Positions 34,374 to 43,662 are shown, counted from the first letter of the stretch. The stretch: DNA of 64,000 nucleotides from Massilia sp. CF038 (GCF_900129765.1 NZ_FQWU01000006.1:1-64000), one strand, 5' to 3'. Notes: generated by a model not told the origin, from the sequence alone. A program made the numbers and translations.

Positions 34374-35129
34374 ATGACAGACAACGCTCCGGGCGAAGAG
34401 ACCTTCATCTCTCATCTGATTGAACTGCGCGACCGCCTGGTCAAAGCCATCATTGGCATTGCCATCGTCGCTGCCGGCCTGTTTGCCTGGCCCGGTCCTT
34501 CCCGCATTTACGACTTCCTGGCGCAGCCGATGATCGACTCGCTGCCGGTGGGCGCGAAAATGATTGCTACAGGCGTCATTTCGCCTTTCCTGGTGCCCAT
34601 GAAGGTGACTTTGGTTATTGCCATCATCCTGGCGCTGCCTTGGGTGTTCTATCAGCTGTGGGCCTTCGTCGCACCGGGCTTGTACGCGCACGAAAAGCGC
34701 CTGGTCATGCCGCTGGTGGTGTCGTCTTCGGCCTTGTTCATGTCTGGCGTGGCGTTTTGCTACTTTGTCGTGTTCGGGCGGGTGTTCAAGTTCATCAGCG
34801 ATTTTTCTCCGCAGTCAATTGCGGTGATGCCGGATATTGAAAACTATCTCGATTTTGTCATGTCCATGTGCCTGGCCTTTGGGGCCGCGTTCGAAGTGCC
34901 GGTGGTGGTGGTGATCCTGGTACGCATGGGCATGGTCAGTGTAGAAAAGCTCAAGGAATTGCGGCCGTATGCCATTGTCACGGCCTTCGTATTTGCCGCC
35001 GTGGTCACGCCACCGGACGCGGTCAGCATGCTGGCGCTGGCGATCCCCATGTGTTTGCTGTTCGAGCTGGGCTTGATTGTGGCGCCAATGTTCGTCAAAG
35101 CCACGCAAGCGCCCGAAGAAACCGCCTGA
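34374..35129 (+). CDS. tatC: Sec-independent translocase subunit TatC
   Basis: TatC is the polytopic receptor of the Tat system. The 251-residue protein opens with ETFISHLIELRDRLVKA, a conserved signal-recognition stretch, and has six hydrophobic segments. VFYQLWAFVAPGLYAHEKR is the conserved second loop region. It ends the tatABC operon, and a hairpin repeat begins 11 nt after its stop. Confidence 0.97.
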   Translation: MTDNAPGEETFISHLIELRDRLVKAIIGIAIVAAGLFAWPGPSRIYDFLAQPMIDSLPVGAKMIATGVISPFLVPMKVTLVIAIILALPWVFYQLWAFVAPGLYAHEKRLVMPLVVSSSALFMSGVAFCYFVVFGRVFKFISDFSPQSIAVMPDIENYLDFVMSMCLAFGAAFEVPVVVVILVRMGMVSVEKLKELRPYAIVTAFVFAAVVTPPDAVSMLALAIPMCLLFELGLIVAPMFVKATQAPEETA

Positions 35130-35140
35130 CGCGCACCACC

Positions 35141-35227
35141 ACATCGCCCTCGCGGAGGCGGGGGCCTATTCCATGCCGCCGAAGTTGTTCTGCGTGGTAT
35201 AGGCCCCCGCCTCCGCGAGGGCGATGT
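35141..35227. repeat. REP/BIME-like long inverted repeat, copy 2
   Basis: This 87-bp copy is the most symmetrical. ACATCGCCCTCGCGGAGG at the left mirrors CCTCCGCGAGGGCGATGT at the right, and the complementarity continues through CGGGGGCCTA/TAGGCCCCCG. The spacer is about 29 bp. It lies 11 nt after tatC and should form a strong stem-loop in the tat transcript. Confidence 0.92.
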
Positions 35228-35304
35228 GCTTGGGGTCCTAAATTCGCGTTGAATTCACCATATGAAACTGGCATACTTCTTAGCAATTGACTAAGAGGTG
35301 ATGC

Positions 35305-35667
35305 ATGCATGCATGGCTCAAACCGGCAATTCCGAAGCTCGCCTCCCTGAACATCGAGCGCAGCGTAGTCTTTTTCGAACACCTCGGCTTCGAGCGCGTG
35401 CTGGTCGAACCCACGGTGGCCATGGTCAGCCGCGGCCCGGTCGACATCCACTTCTGGCTCACCAGCGACGCGAGTGTGCCGCGCGCCACCGGTTGCCGCG
35501 TGAATGTCGACGACATTGAAGCGCTATATCAGGAATATCTCGCGCTCGACGTGGTGCACCCCGACGACCTGCTTGGTGACAAGGCGTGGGGCAAGCGCGA
35601 GTTCTCCATCCTCGATATTGACGGCAATGTGCTGACCTTTGCAGCAGCCATTCCGGCTGCTGCCTGA
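35305..35667 (+). CDS. VOC-superfamily protein (glyoxalase/bleomycin-resistance-like)
   Basis: The 120-residue protein has the paired beta-alpha-beta layout of the VOC family: PKLASLNIERSVVFFEHLGF at the start, then IHFWLTS, and WGKREFSILDIDGNVLTF at the end. It resembles the bleomycin-binding (Ble/Sh) type that lacks a metal centre, but the ligand is unknown. It stands alone after the tat operon repeat. Confidence 0.85.
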   Translation: MHAWLKPAIPKLASLNIERSVVFFEHLGFERVLVEPTVAMVSRGPVDIHFWLTSDASVPRATGCRVNVDDIEALYQEYLALDVVHPDDLLGDKAWGKREFSILDIDGNVLTFAAAIPAAA

Positions 35668-35674
35668 GCGCAAT

Positions 35675-36274
35675 TTAATGCCGCTGGAGCGATGGCTCCG
35701 GCAATTTCTTGGACATGAAGCGCGCTGCCATGACGGCCGCACCCAGGCCAACCACAATCGCCGTCGTGCTGCCGGAAAAACCGACTGCCGTGTTCTTGGC
35801 AATTTTGCCCGCCTTGGGTTTCAGCAGTGCCAAGCGGCGGCTGGTCATCTGGGTACCCAGTTCCTCCAGCCTTTCCTTGCTGAGCATGGTTTCGGCTGCG
35901 GGCAGGAGCACCGTTTCCTCATCGGCCACGTGGTGCATCACGTCGCGCATCAGGTCGTTAAGAATTTGATCGTGACGCACATCTTTGGCATCGGTCGCGC
36001 GCAGCTCGGCAATCAGGCGCCGCATTTCGTCATGCTCGGGTTCGCTTTTCTGGATGATGGGTTCGTTCGGATCCAGGCGCCGCAAGACCGGGTAGAAAAT
36101 CTCTTCTTCCAGCGTGGCATGGATTTCCAGCGCATCGCAGATGGTGTCTGCCAGCGCCTTCTTCACGCTGGGGCGGCTGTTGGCGGTGTATTGGTGAAAA
36201 GTTACCAGGACGTGGGAATGGTCGAAGCGGATCATGTCCGTGACCGATGGGCTGAGTTTGCTTAAAGAAAACAT
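35675..36274 (-). CDS. Hemerythrin HHE-domain protein with C-terminal membrane helix
   Basis: The 199-residue protein has a hemerythrin-like four-helix domain with metal ligands in FDHSHVL, HATLEEEIFYP, EPEHDEM and HHVADEETVLLP, which would bind a di-iron site. A C-terminal hydrophobic segment (AIVVGLGAAVMAARF) suggests membrane anchoring. Proteins of this type bind oxygen or NO, or buffer iron; the role here is unknown. It converges on the VOC gene (7 bp between stops). Confidence 0.88.
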   Translation of the reverse strand: MFSLSKLSPSVTDMIRFDHSHVLVTFHQYTANSRPSVKKALADTICDALEIHATLEEEIFYPVLRRLDPNEPIIQKSEPEHDEMRRLIAELRATDAKDVRHDQILNDLMRDVMHHVADEETVLLPAAETMLSKERLEELGTQMTSRRLALLKPKAGKIAKNTAVGFSGSTTAIVVGLGAAVMAARFMSKKLPEPSLQRH

Positions 36275-36459
36275 GGCGGTCTCCCGTCGTTAGGCCAGCT
36301 TTCAGAATAGTCAGCGTTAGCGGAAATGTAAGTAGGAGAAGGCCGCAATGGCGTGTCGGCGTCGGCCGTTTATCGGCGCTTGCCACCATCGGTCCCCATG
36401 CGCGTGCCGTTCGTCGCGCCGGCATCGCACGGCCCGGGTCGCACTGTCACACTGGAAGC

Positions 36460-36948
36460 ATGAAAACAATCTTCCTTGCCTGCGCCCTGAGCGCCCTCGC
36501 CCTGCCCGCCACGGCTGCCGATCCTTTGTACGAAGCAATGGCGGCGGCAGACAGCGCCGCCTTCGACGCCTTCAACCGTTGCCAGGAGCCGGCGCAACTG
36601 GCGCGCCATGCCAGTTTCTTTTCGCCCGACGTTGAGTTCTATCACGACAATGGCGGCGTGACGTGGACCCGCGACGCCATGCTGGCCAACACGGCTAAAT
36701 ATGCATGCGGCAAATTTCGCCGGGAACTCATTCCGGGAAGCTTGCACGTGTTCCCCATCAAGGGCTTTGGCGCCCTGGTGCAGGGCGCGCACCGCTTTTG
36801 TCAGTACGAGAGCGGCAAGTGCGAAGGTATGGCCGATTTCACGGCCATCTGGCGTCACAGCGATGGCCAATGGCAAATGACGCGTGTCATGAGCTATGGC
36901 CACCGCAGTGTCGCTGCCGATCAGGGACAGTTGCCAATCACGAAGTAA
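36460..36948 (+). CDS. Secreted NTF2-like (SnoaL/DUF4440-type) protein
   Basis: The 162-residue protein has a signal peptide (IFLACALSALALPATAA) and then an NTF2-like cone fold: AFNRCQEPAQLARHASFFSPDVEFYHDNGG, GFGALVQGAHRF, and ADFTAIWRHSDGQWQMTRVMSYGH. The fold serves either as an enzyme pocket or as a ligand binder; no function is evident. Its last 28 bp overlap the convergent esterase gene. Confidence 0.8.
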   Translation: MKTIFLACALSALALPATAADPLYEAMAAADSAAFDAFNRCQEPAQLARHASFFSPDVEFYHDNGGVTWTRDAMLANTAKYACGKFRRELIPGSLHVFPIKGFGALVQGAHRFCQYESGKCEGMADFTAIWRHSDGQWQMTRVMSYGHRSVAADQGQLPITK

Positions 36949-38660
36949 CCGGCTGCCGTCTGTGCCAGCGTGCTGGTGTAGAAGGTGTTGTTGAGCCCCA
37001 TGTTCTGGTTCGACCCCGTTGCCAGCGCATAGCCGCCGCTGTTGTAGGCACGGCCCGCGCTCACGTGCGCGTAGTTGCTGCTGGTGGTCGCGCTGCACGT
37101 GAATGCGGACTTGGTAGTGCCGGTGACCGGGCTCGAGAGCGCGCTTTCCACGCCACCACTGCTGACCGACGACACTTGATAGCTGTAACTGGTGCTTGCC
37201 GTCAGGCCGGTATTGGTAAAGCCGGTGGCGCTGACCGGCGTGCCTGTGATCTTGCTGCCGTTCCTGTACACGTGGTAGCCCGAAGCACCACTGACCGCGC
37301 TCCACGAAAGGGTGATGGCGTTGGCAGTACTGCTGCTCACGGCCAGCGATGCCGGTGGTGCCAGTGGTGGTACTGGTCCGACCAGGAACTGGGCGATATT
37401 GCAGGCTGCCGAGGTTTGTCCGGTGCCGGCATCGCTGGCGCTCACGCTGCCGCTGTAATAGCCGTTGGACAGGGCGTAGCCGACACTGAAACTTGTCCCG
37501 CTGCCAGTGGTCTGATTAATGGGCGTGGGACCGTTCAAGATGACGCGGTAGCTGCTGATGCTGCCGCCGGCGTCCGTTGCGGCGCCGCTGATGGTGGCGG
37601 TATTGCCAGACACGCTGGCGTTACACGCCGTCATCACCGGCGCGGGTATCGCGGTCGCGCGCAAATTGTTCCTGAACCAGAAATCCATCACCACGCTGGG
37701 GTAATTGACCTTGTTGCCGTCAACGTAGTTGCTGTTCTGGCCGCCACTGCCGGCAGGCCAGGCGTGCCCCATGCTGGCGACCACAATTTCCGAGGTGCGC
37801 AGCTTGCCGTTGGCATCGGTATAAGGCGTGTCGGTACCGCCGCCCGCCACGGCCGCGTTGCTACCCTTGGTAAAGCTGCCGCCGTAGGCGCCGCGCATGG
37901 CCGCTGCGTCCATCGGGCCATAAGCCTGGGCCACGGTGTAGTCGCTGGTGCCCCAGATGACGCTGGCAATCTGCGTGGCAAAGTACGATGCGTTCCCGCC
38001 AGCGAGGGACTTGCAATTGTTGGCTGCCGTCGTGGCCGTGTATCCCGACGGCACGAAGCCGATCTGGCTGGTGGTGGTGCCAGGCGGCGGGCCCGCGTTA
38101 ATACCCACGCCGGCAAAAATATCGGGCGCCATGCAGCCCAGCGCCATGGTTTCGCCGCCGCCGGACGACAAACCGGTCACATACACCTGCTTGGGATCGA
38201 TCGCATAGGCGCTGTTGCTGACGAAGCGATTGATCAGATCGATCAGTACCGCATCGTGCCCGCTGCTGCGGTTGTGGCGGGTGCTGGCGTAGTCCCAGCA
38301 GTGGCTGCCGTACACATTCCCCGTGGCATTTGGCGCCAGAATTACGGCGCCGTAGCGATCGGCGGCGGCTTTCCAGTTGAAGCCCTGGTCGCTGCCCGAG
38401 GCAATCACATCGCCCGCGGCTGTTTGTGCGCAGCCATGCAATACCAGTACCAGGGCGCGCTTGCCGCCCAGTGTCGGCTGGCTGGCCGGCCAGTAGAAGT
38501 AACCCGTGAGGTTGCCGCCATTGACGCTGTCGGCGGCCCAGGTTTGATTGGCGCTCCAGACGCCGGGGCCGGCTGTGACTTGCGCGCTGGCGCTGATCGG
38601 TAGAAGGATGCATAGCGACGCAGCGAGGCGTCCAACCAGTTGCTTGATGCCGAGTTTCAT
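36921..38660 (-). CDS. Secreted PHB-depolymerase-family esterase with C-terminal accessory domains
   Basis: The 579-residue protein has a signal peptide (LAASLCILLPISASAQ) and a PHB-depolymerase/feruloyl-esterase-type alpha/beta hydrolase domain (about 30-345). The oxyanion region is LVLHGCAQT and the nucleophile is Ser165 in GLSSGG. The C-terminal part has a beta domain, a fibronectin type III domain (about 435-515; ITLSWSAVSGASGYHVYRNG) and a final module with NYAHVSAGRAYNSGGYALATG found in other secreted esterases. It probably hydrolyses an extracellular polyester or aryl ester. ATG 38660 is chosen since the signal peptide starts there; the frame is open to 38738. Confidence 0.88.
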   Translation of the reverse strand: MKLGIKQLVGRLAASLCILLPISASAQVTAGPGVWSANQTWAADSVNGGNLTGYFYWPASQPTLGGKRALVLVLHGCAQTAAGDVIASGSDQGFNWKAAADRYGAVILAPNATGNVYGSHCWDYASTRHNRSSGHDAVLIDLINRFVSNSAYAIDPKQVYVTGLSSGGGETMALGCMAPDIFAGVGINAGPPPGTTTSQIGFVPSGYTATTAANNCKSLAGGNASYFATQIASVIWGTSDYTVAQAYGPMDAAAMRGAYGGSFTKGSNAAVAGGGTDTPYTDANGKLRTSEIVVASMGHAWPAGSGGQNSNYVDGNKVNYPSVVMDFWFRNNLRATAIPAPVMTACNASVSGNTATISGAATDAGGSISSYRVILNGPTPINQTTGSGTSFSVGYALSNGYYSGSVSASDAGTGQTSAACNIAQFLVGPVPPLAPPASLAVSSSTANAITLSWSAVSGASGYHVYRNGSKITGTPVSATGFTNTGLTASTSYSYQVSSVSSGGVESALSSPVTGTTKSAFTCSATTSSNYAHVSAGRAYNSGGYALATGSNQNMGLNNTFYTSTLAQTAAGYFVIGNCP

Positions 38661-38881
38661 GTCTCGTCTCCTGATTATTCTGCTCTTATATATGGGACCG
38701 GCCAGGTCTCGATACGTGCGGGCGGCACGAGGCCTCACCGTCCAGATCGGGGTGATCGGTTTTCTGTTTGTAGAGGGATCCCAAAATAAATTCTACAGGG
38801 ATAAAAATTCAAGATGGTAAGATTACCTGCTCGTGCAGGCACCCCGTTTGTGCGAATTTGCACACGAATAAAGAGGTGGAC

Positions 38882-39418
38882 ATGGCAGAGATTGCCAATC
38901 TGGTACTGCTGGCGTCCTACAACCGCTGGATGAACGAGAAGTTGTACGCCGCCGCAGCCGCGCTACCGCAGCAGGCGCTGGAGCAGGACCGTGGCGCCTT
39001 TTTCGGTTCCATCATCGGCACGCTCAATCACATCGTGGCGGGCGACACCATCTGGCTCAAGCGCTTTGCCGCACTGGCCGATCATGCAGTCCCGCTGGCA
39101 CCAGTGCTGGCCTTATCGACACCGCCGGCACTGGCGACCATCTTCAGTACCGAGCTGGCGCTGCTGGCCCCGCACCGGGCCATGCTTGATGGCGTGATTG
39201 AAGCGTGGGTCGCCACGCTCGACGCTGCCGCGCTGGACGCCACTCTGCATTACCAGAACAGCAAAGGTGTGGTGGGTGACAAGCGGCTGGGCAGCGTGCT
39301 GCTGCACTTCTTCAATCACCAGACCCACCATCGCGGTCAGGCCAGCACGCTGCTGTCGCAAGCCGGCGTTGACATCGGCGTCACCGACCTGCTGATGCTG
39401 GTCCCGAACCGCGCCTGA
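38882..39418 (+). CDS. DinB-family metal-binding protein
   Basis: The 178-residue protein is a DinB/YfiT four-helix bundle with the metal-ligand histidines in TLNHIVAGD (His49) and FFNHQTHHRGQ (His near 143 and 147). Some relatives are thiol transferases, but the substrate here is unknown. A GAGGTGG ribosome site precedes ATG 38882. Its stop codon directly abuts the stop of the convergent hydrolase gene. Confidence 0.9.
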   Translation: MAEIANLVLLASYNRWMNEKLYAAAAALPQQALEQDRGAFFGSIIGTLNHIVAGDTIWLKRFAALADHAVPLAPVLALSTPPALATIFSTELALLAPHRAMLDGVIEAWVATLDAAALDATLHYQNSKGVVGDKRLGSVLLHFFNHQTHHRGQASTLLSQAGVDIGVTDLLMLVPNRA

Positions 39419-40180
39419 TCAGTGCGACAGCGCTTTCGGATAGTCAGCGCTGTCCGAGATGGTGTTGTGTCCTGTGGCCGGGATTTGCACGTAGCGCGCT
39501 ACCCCAGGCTTGAAGCGCGAGAATAACAGCTCCGAACTGGCGCGTGGAATCAGTTCATCGTTTTCAGCTGCGATGATGGTGGTGGGCGCCGTCACTTGCG
39601 GTGCATCGCGCCAGGATTCGAATTTATCGGTCAGCAGAATACTGACCGGGAAAATCGGAAACTGCTGCGCCGCCAGACCGGCAATGCTGTCGTAGGGCGT
39701 GACCAGCACCAGACGCGCGACTGGCCGCTGGCTGGCCACGTGCACTGCCACGCCGCTGCCCAGGCTGCGCCCGATCACGGTAATGTGCGCATGCTCGGCA
39801 TGGAGCTTGTCAAACAGCGCCAGCGCGTCGGCAAACACCGCTTCCTGGCTTGGTTTGCCGGCGCTGCCGCCGTAGCCGCGGTAGTGCAGCAGATAGACCG
39901 CGCGATCCGGAAACGCAGCCGACACGGCCGGCAGGCTGCCTGACACGTCTTCCGCATTGCCGCCGAAGTAAAGCACCGCATCGGGGCCAGCCTGCTGCCG
40001 GCTCGAGACCAGCAATTGCTGGCCATTGAGCTGCATCTTGAGCACCGTGCTTTCATTGCCGTAACGGCGGGGCTGCGGATAAAAAATCAGCGAGCGCTGG
40101 GCCAGATACAGGCCCAGACAGGCAAGCGCATACAGCGCGATGGCGGCCAGCGCCATCCCGAACACAATTCGCATGCCCAT
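39419..40180 (-). CDS. Alpha/beta hydrolase, BEM46-like, membrane-anchored
   Basis: The 253-residue protein has an N-terminal membrane helix (FGMALAAIALYALACLGLYLA) and an alpha/beta hydrolase fold with FGGNAEDV, YRGYGGSAGKP, the nucleophile elbow GRSLGSG, the acid ENDELIP and the His in TGHNTI. This is the YfhR/BEM46 layout. Substrate unknown. It ends 3 bp before the start of the DUF885 gene, so they are probably co-transcribed. Confidence 0.9.
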   Translation of the reverse strand: MGMRIVFGMALAAIALYALACLGLYLAQRSLIFYPQPRRYGNESTVLKMQLNGQQLLVSSRQQAGPDAVLYFGGNAEDVSGSLPAVSAAFPDRAVYLLHYRGYGGSAGKPSQEAVFADALALFDKLHAEHAHITVIGRSLGSGVAVHVASQRPVARLVLVTPYDSIAGLAAQQFPIFPVSILLTDKFESWRDAPQVTAPTTIIAAENDELIPRASSELLFSRFKPGVARYVQIPATGHNTISDSADYPKALSH

Positions 40181-40182
40181 CC

Positions 40183-42105
40183 TTATTGCATCAGCTCGCC
40201 GATCATCTTGACTGGCGCGCTCCCATAGCTAAGGAACTGGTCGTGGAATGCCTTCAGATCGAAGCGCGGGCCCAGGGCCTGCTTGCGCCGTTCGCGCAGC
40301 TCCATGATTTCGCTGTAGCCGCTGAAGTAGCTGGTCAGCTGCACCGACGACACTTGCGCGCGGTGCCATTTTTCGGTGGCTTCGCTGCGGGTCTGGAAGG
40401 CCTGGCGCATCAGCATGTCCATCGCTTGCGCTTCGGTCAGACCTTGCACGTGGATGCTGTAATCGAGGATGGTGTTGGTGACCGTGCGCAGGTTCCACTT
40501 CGAGTACATCAGCCACATTTCAGGCGTGTTGTCGCCATAGCCCGATTCGAGCATCATGCGCTCGCCGTACACGGCCCAGCCTTCGACCATGGCGCCGTTA
40601 CCGAACAGTGATTTGATCAGCGACGGCGACTTGTTCGCATACACCAGCTGCGCGTAGTGGCCCGGAATCGCTTCGTGGATGTTGAGGATCTGCAGAATCC
40701 AGTGGTTGTATTCGCGCAGCTGGCTTTCGGCCTGCGCCGGCGTCATGCCATCCATCGGGGTGACGTTGTACCAGGTCTTGTCCTGCGGCCGGTAAGGGCC
40801 CGGCGCATCAATGCTGGCACCGGCCACGCCGCGCTGGTACATGGGCGTTTCACGCACCACCAGCGGTTTTTTCGGATCGAGCGTAAGCAGGTTGTTCTTG
40901 ATGACCCAGTCCTGCAACACGGGAATCTGGCGCCGGATCTCGGGGAAGAAGTTTTCCGGTGCCACGTGGTTGGCCGACAGCTTGTCGATCACCATGCCGA
41001 TTTTGGCCGTGCGGTCGGCCGGCTTGGCCGCGCCGCCCATGGTCTTGCCCCACAAGTCATCGGCCAGCACGTCCATGCGCTGCAGCAGCTGCTCGCGCGC
41101 GGCCAGCGCCTTCTGGTACATCTGCTCGGCGCTGACCCCGGCCTGGATGTCGTAGTTGAACTTCTGTTCGTACAGGGCGCGACCGATGCGGAACGAACGC
41201 GCCGTGCCGCTGGCCTGCTGCTGCTTGTCGAGCGCCGTAAGGAAGTCGACATAGCCCATCAGCGCCGTGCCGGCTGCCGCGATGCGCTGGGCAAACAGCT
41301 CTTTTTCCTGCGCGCTCAGGATCGAATCCTGGGCCGCCTTGCCCAGATCGGCCAGCACCGTGATCGTGCCGGGCGCCTGGGTCAGCGCCAGCTCGGTGTG
41401 TTCGTGGGTCGGGTTGACGATACTCGCTTGCGCCGCCACATAGAAGGCAGGCACATTGGCCAGGCGCTTGAGCAGGGTGCGCAGGCGCTGCGGCTTGGCC
41501 GCGTATTCCGATCCCAAAATCAGATCCAGCGGCGCGGCGATATTGTGCAGCGACGGGTTCCATTCGAATTCGCGGAAGGTGGTCAGGTACCAGCGGTCCG
41601 ACTGCAGCTTGTTGACCAGCAGCGCGTGGTCGGTGCGCTGGCGGGTCGACAGTTTACTGGCATCGATCTTTTCGAATTTCGCCAGCCATTCGTTGATGAA
41701 CGCCAGTTGCGCTGCGCGCGTCTCCGGATTGGGAATGGTCAGCGTGGCGGCGCTATCGTATTTACCGACGTAGATCGCGCTCTCCGGATCCATTTTCCAC
41801 AAGGCGCCCAGGAACTGCATGCTCACCGTATTGAAGCGGCGGTCGCCCGACGCTTCCGGTGTACGCACCTCGGCTGCGGCGGGGCGGGCCACCGGCGCGG
41901 CGGCGGCAAGCGACTTGCCCTTGCCCTTGGCTTTGCCGGCCTTGGCGCCTTTTTTGGCGGCGGCCACGGTACGGGCTTTGCCTGCCTTGGCTTTGACTGT
42001 CTTGCTGGTTTTTGCAGCGCTGGCCTTTTTTGGCTTGGCGGCGTCCGCCGGCGACAGGGCGAAGCAGCCCAGCAGGACTGCAAGGGCGATTTTCGATTTC
42101 ATCAT
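40183..42105 (-). CDS. Secreted DUF885 protein with Lys/Ala-rich N-terminal segment
   Basis: The 640-residue protein has a signal peptide (IALAVLLGCFALSPADA) followed by a strikingly Lys/Ala-rich stretch at about 23-65 that resembles bacterial histone H1-like tails. The rest is a DUF885 domain with HEAIPGHYAQL near residue 480, the likely metal-binding motif of this peptidase-like family. DUF885 proteins are often called lipoprotein or peptidase-like, but the reaction is not established. The Lys-rich segment is not expected in DUF885 and may be a spacer, a wall-binding region or, if not exported, a nucleic-acid binder. Confidence 0.85.
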   Translation of the reverse strand: MMKSKIALAVLLGCFALSPADAAKPKKASAAKTSKTVKAKAGKARTVAAAKKGAKAGKAKGKGKSLAAAAPVARPAAAEVRTPEASGDRRFNTVSMQFLGALWKMDPESAIYVGKYDSAATLTIPNPETRAAQLAFINEWLAKFEKIDASKLSTRQRTDHALLVNKLQSDRWYLTTFREFEWNPSLHNIAAPLDLILGSEYAAKPQRLRTLLKRLANVPAFYVAAQASIVNPTHEHTELALTQAPGTITVLADLGKAAQDSILSAQEKELFAQRIAAAGTALMGYVDFLTALDKQQQASGTARSFRIGRALYEQKFNYDIQAGVSAEQMYQKALAAREQLLQRMDVLADDLWGKTMGGAAKPADRTAKIGMVIDKLSANHVAPENFFPEIRRQIPVLQDWVIKNNLLTLDPKKPLVVRETPMYQRGVAGASIDAPGPYRPQDKTWYNVTPMDGMTPAQAESQLREYNHWILQILNIHEAIPGHYAQLVYANKSPSLIKSLFGNGAMVEGWAVYGERMMLESGYGDNTPEMWLMYSKWNLRTVTNTILDYSIHVQGLTEAQAMDMLMRQAFQTRSEATEKWHRAQVSSVQLTSYFSGYSEIMELRERRKQALGPRFDLKAFHDQFLSYGSAPVKMIGELMQ

Positions 42106-42162
42106 GATGTTATGACCTTGTAAATATACGGGCGCAACTGTACAGCGGGCGTCAGATTAGCA

Positions 42163-43041
42163 TTAATCGAGCTGCCTCAGCGCTTTTACGACATGGGGCA
42201 TGATGCGTGCCCGTTGCGCCGCATCGCTGCTTTCGCCCAATGCGACGTACAGAGGCTGCAGAAAGCCCTTCAGATTGTGGCGCTGCGCGAGTGATGTTTG
42301 GGTGAACGGCCCGGGCGTGACGGACAGCGCGGCGAACCAGGCTTGCCATTGCTCGCTGCTGATGCTGTCGCGCCGCGCCAGATAAAACACGGGGGCCATC
42401 AGGCGTTCGCCCTCGCCGTACTGGTAAAAATGCCCTTGCTGCGCGGGAGCGCTGATTTGCGCGGCGACAGCAGCCAGCACGGTGCGCTGCTCGTCCGGCG
42501 ACAAGGCCGGATGCACGGCCAGTTGCAGCATCAGATCAGCGCCGTGGGCGACGCCATGGCGCCATCCCTGCTGCGCGTCAAAGCCGCGATAGTCGCGCAG
42601 GGTGCGCAGATAGGCACTGCCGGCGCCGACGATCTCGTGGCGCTGCGTTGCGCTCATGAAGCTTTGGATGCGGTCGGCGCGCACCACTTCGGCCAGTGCC
42701 AGTGCCGCAAACGGCCGGCTGAACCCGGCGTGGTCGGCCTCGGCCAGACGCGCCAGCAGCGCCACGCGCAGGGTTTGCATGGTCGCCACGTCGAGCTGGC
42801 GCCCGCGCAGCATGAACTGGATCGACTCGAAGGCGGCATCATCGCGCAGCGCCGGGTCGGGGTCGGCCAGGCAGTCAAGCATGCCAAGTGCCAGTGCCTG
42901 GCGTTTGGCCGGGTCGGGGACTTCCCATTTGGCCGCGCGCAGCGACAGCAGTTCTGCGCGGGTGATGCCAGCGGGCGGACAGGCGCCGATTGCGCTGCCT
43001 TGCAACAGGACGGCCCCGGTCAGGACCCAAAGCATGCGCAT
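42163..43041 (-). CDS. DUF2785 protein, probably periplasmic
   Basis: The 292-residue protein has a short signal peptide (LTGAVLLQGSAIGA) and a helical DUF2785-type repeat domain with the marker GWRHGVAHGADLMLQLAVHP. No catalytic motif is visible. It follows the membrane gene at 43051-43536 by 9 bp on the same strand, so they probably share a transcript. Confidence 0.75.
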   Translation of the reverse strand: MRMLWVLTGAVLLQGSAIGACPPAGITRAELLSLRAAKWEVPDPAKRQALALGMLDCLADPDPALRDDAAFESIQFMLRGRQLDVATMQTLRVALLARLAEADHAGFSRPFAALALAEVVRADRIQSFMSATQRHEIVGAGSAYLRTLRDYRGFDAQQGWRHGVAHGADLMLQLAVHPALSPDEQRTVLAAVAAQISAPAQQGHFYQYGEGERLMAPVFYLARRDSISSEQWQAWFAALSVTPGPFTQTSLAQRHNLKGFLQPLYVALGESSDAAQRARIMPHVVKALRQLD

Positions 43042-43050
43042 GCCATCCTC

Positions 43051-43536
43051 CTATTCGACGCGGCCTTCACGAATCATGTTCTGGTGCTCTGCGTTCAACC
43101 TGGTCACGGCGTCTTTGCCGCGCGCGATATTGGTCAGACGGATCTCGCTTGCCTTGGTAAAGCGGTGGCCGATGCGGATCGTGTAGGAACCGGTGGCCCA
43201 GCTCCAGAAGCCTTGCTCGAAGGTGGCTTCATCCATGTCGCGCCACTTGACGCCGGCGATGCCTTTCTTCCAGGGCAGGATACCCGAGTACATCCACACG
43301 CCGATGTCGTCATAGTACAGCTGCACGCTGCGGATCAGCAGGAAACGGTAGACCACCAGGATGGCGGACAGCACCAGCACCACTGCAGCGACGATCGGGT
43401 TGACCAGAAATGCCAGCGGCAGCAGACCGCCGAACAGGATGGCGATCAGCAGTACGATGCCCAGATAGGCGATCCATGACTTGACGCCTACAACCTGGGC
43501 GTTCGGTCCGCTGCGGCTTGCGTTGTCTTCTTCCAT
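43051..43536 (-). CDS. Small membrane protein with two N-terminal helices, PH-like domain possible
   Basis: I do not recognise this 161-residue protein with certainty. Two adjacent membrane helices lie at about 20-70 (SWIAYLGIVLLIAILFGGLL, then a second hydrophobic run). The rest is soluble and beta-rich (VQLYYDDIGVWMYSG...IRIGHRFTKASEIRLTNIARGKDAV), like the bacterial PH-type domains of YdbT-like proteins. It is followed by the DUF2785 gene. Confidence 0.7.
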   Translation of the reverse strand: MEEDNASRSGPNAQVVGVKSWIAYLGIVLLIAILFGGLLPLAFLVNPIVAAVVLVLSAILVVYRFLLIRSVQLYYDDIGVWMYSGILPWKKGIAGVKWRDMDEATFEQGFWSWATGSYTIRIGHRFTKASEIRLTNIARGKDAVTRLNAEHQNMIREGRVE

Positions 43537-43557
43537 TTATTCTTCCTTCAATTCGAC

Positions 43558-43659
43558 ACATCGTCCTCGCGCAGGCGGGGACCTATAGCACGTTGATCGA
43601 CTTCGGGGACGTGGAATAGGTCGCGAGGCGTCGCACCGCCGCCTTCGCGAGGACGATGT
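43558..43659. repeat. REP/BIME-like long inverted repeat, copy 3 (diverged)
   Basis: This 102-bp copy has ACATCGTCCTCGCGCAGG at the left and CCTTCGCGAGGACGATGT at the right. The C-to-T change in the left arm is matched by a compensating G-to-A in the right arm, so pairing is kept. The right arm is the long variant. The spacer shares CGTGGAATAGG with copy 4. It ends 3 nt from the stop codon of the minus-strand SNF2 gene. Confidence 0.9.
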
Positions 43660-43662
43660 AAC

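Noticed and set aside
40657-42123. 488-codon plus-strand frame opposite the DUF885 gene
   Set aside because: Shadow of the Lys/Ala-rich and DUF885 coding sequence; no recognisable motif.
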